A stretch of DNA of 7,987 bases from Spirochaetaceae bacterium. Its GTDB lineage: Bacteria > Spirochaetota > Spirochaetia > Treponematales > Breznakiellaceae. Below the pieces are notes generated by a model. It did not search any database. It had not been told where the DNA came from and saw only the letters and a program-made list of their open reading frames with translations. Within the stretch, counting starts at the first letter, position 1. Every line of letters begins with the position of its first letter. The stretch covers positions 1-7,987 of the forward strand of contig JAITKD010000212.1 of the NCBI GenBank assembly GCA_031278575.1, read 5' to 3'. Shown piece by piece: positions 5,734-7,987 of the stretch. Both the position numbers and the translations under genes were made by a program.

Positions 5734-6242
5734 TACCGGGCGCGCTCCATTTTGCTGCTTTTCCCGCAGCAGTGTTTGTATTTTTTTCCGCTGCCGCAGG
5801 GACAGGGTTCGTTTCGTCCCACCTTGGGGGCGGAACGGATCGCCGTGTGGGGGATAATGGTCCCGTCTTCGTAGAACCATACCCCGTCCCGCTTCTTAAA
5901 CCTGCCCCGTTCGTGGTGGATTTCTTTAAGGCCTTCCTGTTCGTACCGGGCCTCGAATTCCACGGAACCTTCGGTATCCTCCGGCTGTCCTTTGGCAACC
6001 GACAGGATATTGAGGCCCAGCCAGGTGGATTTTTCGCTCCAGGCCCGGGTCTGTTTTTCATCAATGTCCCGTTCTCCCCCCCGGATACAGGTGTTAAGGA
6101 TATAATCCACCGCGTGTTCCACATAGGCGGAATAGCGGCTGCGCATGAGGGCCTCCGCGGTGGGGGGCTTTGCCGCTCCGGTGATATAGGGCCCGCAACA
6201 TTCGGCATAGACACGGCCGGAACCGCAGGGACAAGGTTTCAT
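5733..6242 (-). CDS. ychJ: YchJ-like protein with two SEC-C zinc motifs
   Basis: A 169-residue protein of the YchJ (UPF0225) family. It carries a zinc-binding SEC-C motif at each end: [13 protein letters not shown] (4-16) and [13 protein letters not shown] (147-159). Between them is the YchJ middle domain (NTF2-like fold), with the typical [20 protein letters not shown] entry. Its biochemical role is not established; SEC-C motifs bind zinc and in SecA contact SecB and ribosomes. The start at 6242 (MKPCPCGSG) is fixed by AAGGAGGA (6248-6255 on minus), 5 nt upstream. An upstream in-frame ATG at 6267-6269 would make that Shine-Dalgarno coding and is rejected. The stop overlaps the lipoprotein start by 1 nt. 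It lies 79 nt downstream of thrC with a hairpin in the gap and no clear promoter of its own. Confidence 0.92.
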   Translation of the reverse strand: MKPCPCGSGRVYAECCGPYITGAAKPPTAEALMRSRYSAYVEHAVDYILNTCIRGGERDIDEKQTRAWSEKSTWLGLNILSVAKGQPEDTEGSVEFEARYEQEGLKEIHHERGRFKKRDGVWFYEDGTIIPHTAIRSAPKVGRNEPCPCGSGKKYKHCCGKSSKMERAR

Positions 6243-6258
6243 CAGCTTCCTCCTTACT

Positions 6259-6287
6259 CGAGGACCCATGAAATAACATGGTCCTCG
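6259..6287 (-). promoter_or_regulatory. Hairpin just upstream of the ychJ Shine-Dalgarno
   Basis: CGAGGACC (6259-6266) and ATG (6268-6270) pair with CATGGTCCTCG (6277-6287): 11 bp with one bulged C and a 6-nt loop. On the minus-strand RNA it ends 3 nt before AAGGAGGA and is not followed by a T-tract, so it is more likely a leader structure or processing site than a thrC terminator. Its 3' arm can also pair GAGGA (6260-6264) with TCCTC (6248-6252), the complement of the Shine-Dalgarno. Confidence 0.5.
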
Positions 6288-6321
6288 GTGGTGTTGTTAC
6301 CTCAGGCGGCGTCCCCGGGGC

Positions 6322-7707
6322 CTAAAGGGCTTCAATCAGGGCGGCAATATCCGCGGGGATAGTCCGGGCTTGGGGGACTCGCTCCAGGGCCGTAACCAGG
6401 GACGGGGGCGCCGGAATTTTCCCGGCCAGGGGCTCCACCACTTCCCCGAATTTTGCCGGATGGGCGGTACCCAATACCGCCAGGGGGCCGTCTTCCAGCA
6501 GGTCCTGATCCCAGAGCTTGTTCACCCCTTCCCAGCCCACCGCCCCGTGGGGGTCAAGGAAATACCCCAAGGTCTCGTGGACCGCGGCGATTGCCCGGCG
6601 GGTCTCGTCATCGGTAACCGACACCCCCCGGATCAAAGTCCGCAGCTCCTCCAGGGACCAATGGGCGGCCATCCGTTCAAAGTTACTGGGGGTTCCCACG
6701 TCCATGGCATTGGAAATAGTCGCCTGGGAGGGACGGGCCTCGTAACGGCCGCTCTCAAGGTAATCGGGGACGGTTTTGTTGATATTGGTGGCGGCGATAA
6801 AAAGCTTGATGGGAGCCCCCATTTTTTTTGCGTAGAGCCCCGCGGTAAGGTTGCCGAAATTCCCCGAGGGCACGCAAAAGACGATGGGCTCTCCCGGGAC
6901 GGTCCGAAAGTTTCTTTTCCGGACGGCGGCGGGCCGGGGGCCGGCATGTTCCCCGGCCCGGTCCCGGGGGGTGGCCTCCCCGTCCTCATTGACGCCGCCC
7001 TCAAGGGCCCTTCCCGCGGCGGCGGCGTAATAAACCCCCTGGGGAATAAGCCGGGCCACGTTGATGGAATTCGCCGAGGAGAGGGCCAGCCGCTTTTTAA
7101 GGGATTCGTCCCCCAGGGCGGCCTTTACCAGGCGCTGACAGTCGTCAAAAGTCCCCTCCACCGCCAGGGCGTCGATATTCCCCCCCAGACCCGCGATCTG
7201 CCGTTCCTGGAGGGGAGAAACCCGGCCCTTGGGGTAGAGGACCGTTACCGAGATCCCCGGTATGCCGTAGAAGCCGTCCGCCACCGCCCCCCCGGTATCC
7301 CCCGAGGTGGCTACCAGGATCCGCAGGGGCTTTTCCTCCCCCCGCCGCAGATAGGAGAAGGCCCGGGCCATAAACCGGGCGCCGAAGTCCTTAAAGGCCG
7401 CGGTGGGGCCGTGGAACAGTTCCAGCACCTGCCGGTCCCCGGCTTCCACCAGGGGGGCGGCAAACGGGTAGGCCGAATGAACGATATCCGTCAATACCGG
7501 ATCGGGTATTTCAGAATGTACAAAGGGTTTTATCGTTTCAAAGGCGATATCGCGAAAATCCATGGTTCCCAGGGAGGATCTGACCGCATCCCGGTATTGG
7601 GGAATTTCTTCGGGGATAAAAAGTCCTCCGTCGGGGGCAAGGCCGGTCAGAACCGCCCGGGCAAAACTCGCCGGTTCGCCCCGGCTTCGGGTGCTATAAT
7701 AACGCAT
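6322..7707 (-). CDS. thrC: Threonine synthase
   Basis: A 461-residue PLP enzyme converting O-phospho-homoserine to threonine and phosphate, the last step of threonine synthesis in the cytosol. The N-terminal domain begins MRYYSTRSRGE and includes the family's GLAPDGGLFIPE (22-33). The PLP Schiff-base lysine is K106 in HGPTAAFKDFG (99-109). SGDTGGAV (135-142), SSANSINVARL (210-220) and the phosphate-binding SGNFGN (281-286) are all intact. The C-terminal GTAHPAKF motif, which lines the active site, is present. It is somewhat longer than the roughly 430-residue norm, because a polar stretch of about 30 residues (about 237-270, rich in R, G, E, P) sits just before the PLP-phosphate loop. There is no Shine-Dalgarno; the promoter -10 box ends 5 nt before the ATG. 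No other threonine-pathway gene is in the window. Confidence 0.97.
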   Translation of the reverse strand: MRYYSTRSRGEPASFARAVLTGLAPDGGLFIPEEIPQYRDAVRSSLGTMDFRDIAFETIKPFVHSEIPDPVLTDIVHSAYPFAAPLVEAGDRQVLELFHGPTAAFKDFGARFMARAFSYLRRGEEKPLRILVATSGDTGGAVADGFYGIPGISVTVLYPKGRVSPLQERQIAGLGGNIDALAVEGTFDDCQRLVKAALGDESLKKRLALSSANSINVARLIPQGVYYAAAAGRALEGGVNEDGEATPRDRAGEHAGPRPAAVRKRNFRTVPGEPIVFCVPSGNFGNLTAGLYAKKMGAPIKLFIAATNINKTVPDYLESGRYEARPSQATISNAMDVGTPSNFERMAAHWSLEELRTLIRGVSVTDDETRRAIAAVHETLGYFLDPHGAVGWEGVNKLWDQDLLEDGPLAVLGTAHPAKFGEVVEPLAGKIPAPPSLVTALERVPQARTIPADIAALIEAL

Positions 7708-7712
7708 GGCTC

Positions 7713-7742
7713 ATCATAGCATATCCCGGCCTTACCCGCCAA
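7713..7742 (-). promoter_or_regulatory. Probable thrC promoter
   Basis: On the minus strand TTGGCG (7737-7742) precedes TATGAT (7713-7718) by 18 nt. The start of transcription would fall at about the thrC ATG (7705-7707), giving a leaderless message. No attenuator or T-box leader can therefore lie between this promoter and thrC. Confidence 0.45.
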
Positions 7743-7749
7743 GGGAGCC

Positions 7750-7880
7750 TTCGACAGGGCGGGATTTCTTCGAGGTTAATTTTTCATTTCCCCGCGTTTA
7801 TCCGGTCAACGGGGCGGCGGGTTAACCGTGTATATTACGGGCTGCGGTTAGCCCGCGCGCCCCAATCGCCCCCCGTCGAA
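7750..7880. repeat. Nested inverted repeats in the right-end intergenic region
   Basis: The outer arms TTCGACAGGGCGGGAT (7750-7765) and ATCGCCCCCCGTCGAA (7865-7880) are complementary at 13 of 16 positions. Inside are GCGGGTTAACCG (7817-7828) and CGGTTAGCCCGC (7845-7856), a 12-bp stem with one G-U pair when read on the plus strand and a 16-nt loop. A smaller CGGGCT/AGCCCG stem competes with the second arm. No open frame fits the region. It could be a small mobile-element remnant or a structured RNA. Confidence 0.45.
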
Positions 7881-7987
7881 TCTTTTTATTATTATCCTCT
7901 ATAAATCACTTGAAGAAAATACCATTCGATAGTACATTTATCTATAGTTTCAAATAAGTTTAAATTCTGGGGTTAAAATTCAATGGT
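7881..7987. other. AT-rich non-coding right end
   Basis: Base composition drops sharply to AT-rich after 7880 and stays so to the edge. This is typical of an upstream regulatory region for a gene lying beyond the window. TTGAAG (7910-7915) with TACATT 17 nt later is a weak plus-strand promoter-like pair. An ATG at 7983-7985 is too close to the edge to assess. No gene can be supported here. Confidence 0.3.

Noticed and set aside
5733..5880. N-terminal extension of the GH18 lipoprotein
   Set aside because: It would overlap ychJ by about 150 nt and place 49 basic residues before an obvious lipoprotein signal peptide. The TAATG junction start fits much better.
6243..6269. Nine-residue N-terminal extension of ychJ
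   Set aside because: The extension contains the AAGGAGGA ribosome-binding site for the MKPCPCGSG start, which matches the family N-terminus.
6370..7719. 449-codon open frame on the plus strand opposite thrC
   Set aside because: It mirrors a GC-rich, well-supported thrC; its translation is G/P/Q/R-rich with no recognisable domain and no Shine-Dalgarno.
7708..7890. Possible tmRNA or tRNA on the minus strand (GATTCGACGGGGGGCGAT resembles a tmRNA 5' segment)
   Set aside because: There is too little space before thrC, and no matching acceptor stem, T-arm or tag-peptide frame could be found.
7983..7987. Start codon of a plus-strand gene at the right edge
   Set aside because: Only an ATG and two bases are visible; TAAAAT upstream is suggestive but cannot be judged.

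Overview
The window reads as ordinary bacterial chromosome, mostly GC-rich coding sequence with AT-rich gaps. The best guess for the host is a spirochaete of the Treponema group, perhaps an insect-gut lineage. This rests on three recalled resemblances, not on a search. The left-edge gene has the 11-residue ETDRQI repeats followed by a nuclease-like start that I associate with treponeme paralogue families. The degenerate transposase-like gene has a conserved block (RTRINNREPLFR ... HIWGDRYGS) that I also associate with treponemes. The third is a GH18-type lipoprotein with a relaxed lipobox. Treat the genus as a moderate-confidence inference.

Layout, left to right. Positions 1-254 (minus) hold the 5' part of a repeat-bearing, DUF3782/PD-(D/E)XK-like gene cut by the window edge. 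338-1156 (minus) is a Cof-type HAD phosphatase. It is divergent from the chromosome-partitioning pair parA (1222-1980) and parB (1970-2836), both on plus. After an imperfect hairpin terminator comes a short plus-strand gene (2955-3473) that looks like a REP-associated Y1 transposase without its HUH histidines. It carries a 28-bp perfect palindrome in frame and two GGGGTCAGACCC-type palindromes near its 3' end.

The rest is on the minus strand. A sugar-phosphate nucleotidyltransferase-like gene (3553-4464) has its own promoter and a leader with three successive perfect hairpins. Upstream lie a GH18-like lipoprotein (4651-5733) and ychJ (5733-6242), joined by a TAATG overlap. Threonine synthase thrC (6322-7707) comes next, followed by a 280-bp non-coding right end with nested inverted repeats.

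Functionally, parAB is the only clear two-gene machine: ParA ATPase and ParB CTPase for origin segregation. No parS site is visible here. ychJ and the lipoprotein are probably translationally coupled but have no obvious shared job. thrC, the HAD enzyme and the nucleotidyltransferase look like independent housekeeping genes.

The most interesting signals are regulatory or repeat-based. Several genes lack a Shine-Dalgarno and have a promoter -10 box within about 10 bp of the start codon, suggesting leaderless mRNAs. Others in the same window have strong Shine-Dalgarno sequences. The triple-hairpin leader, the palindromes in and beside the transposase-like gene, and the nested inverted repeat at the right edge are the other points worth checking. 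I see no convincing new multi-gene system.
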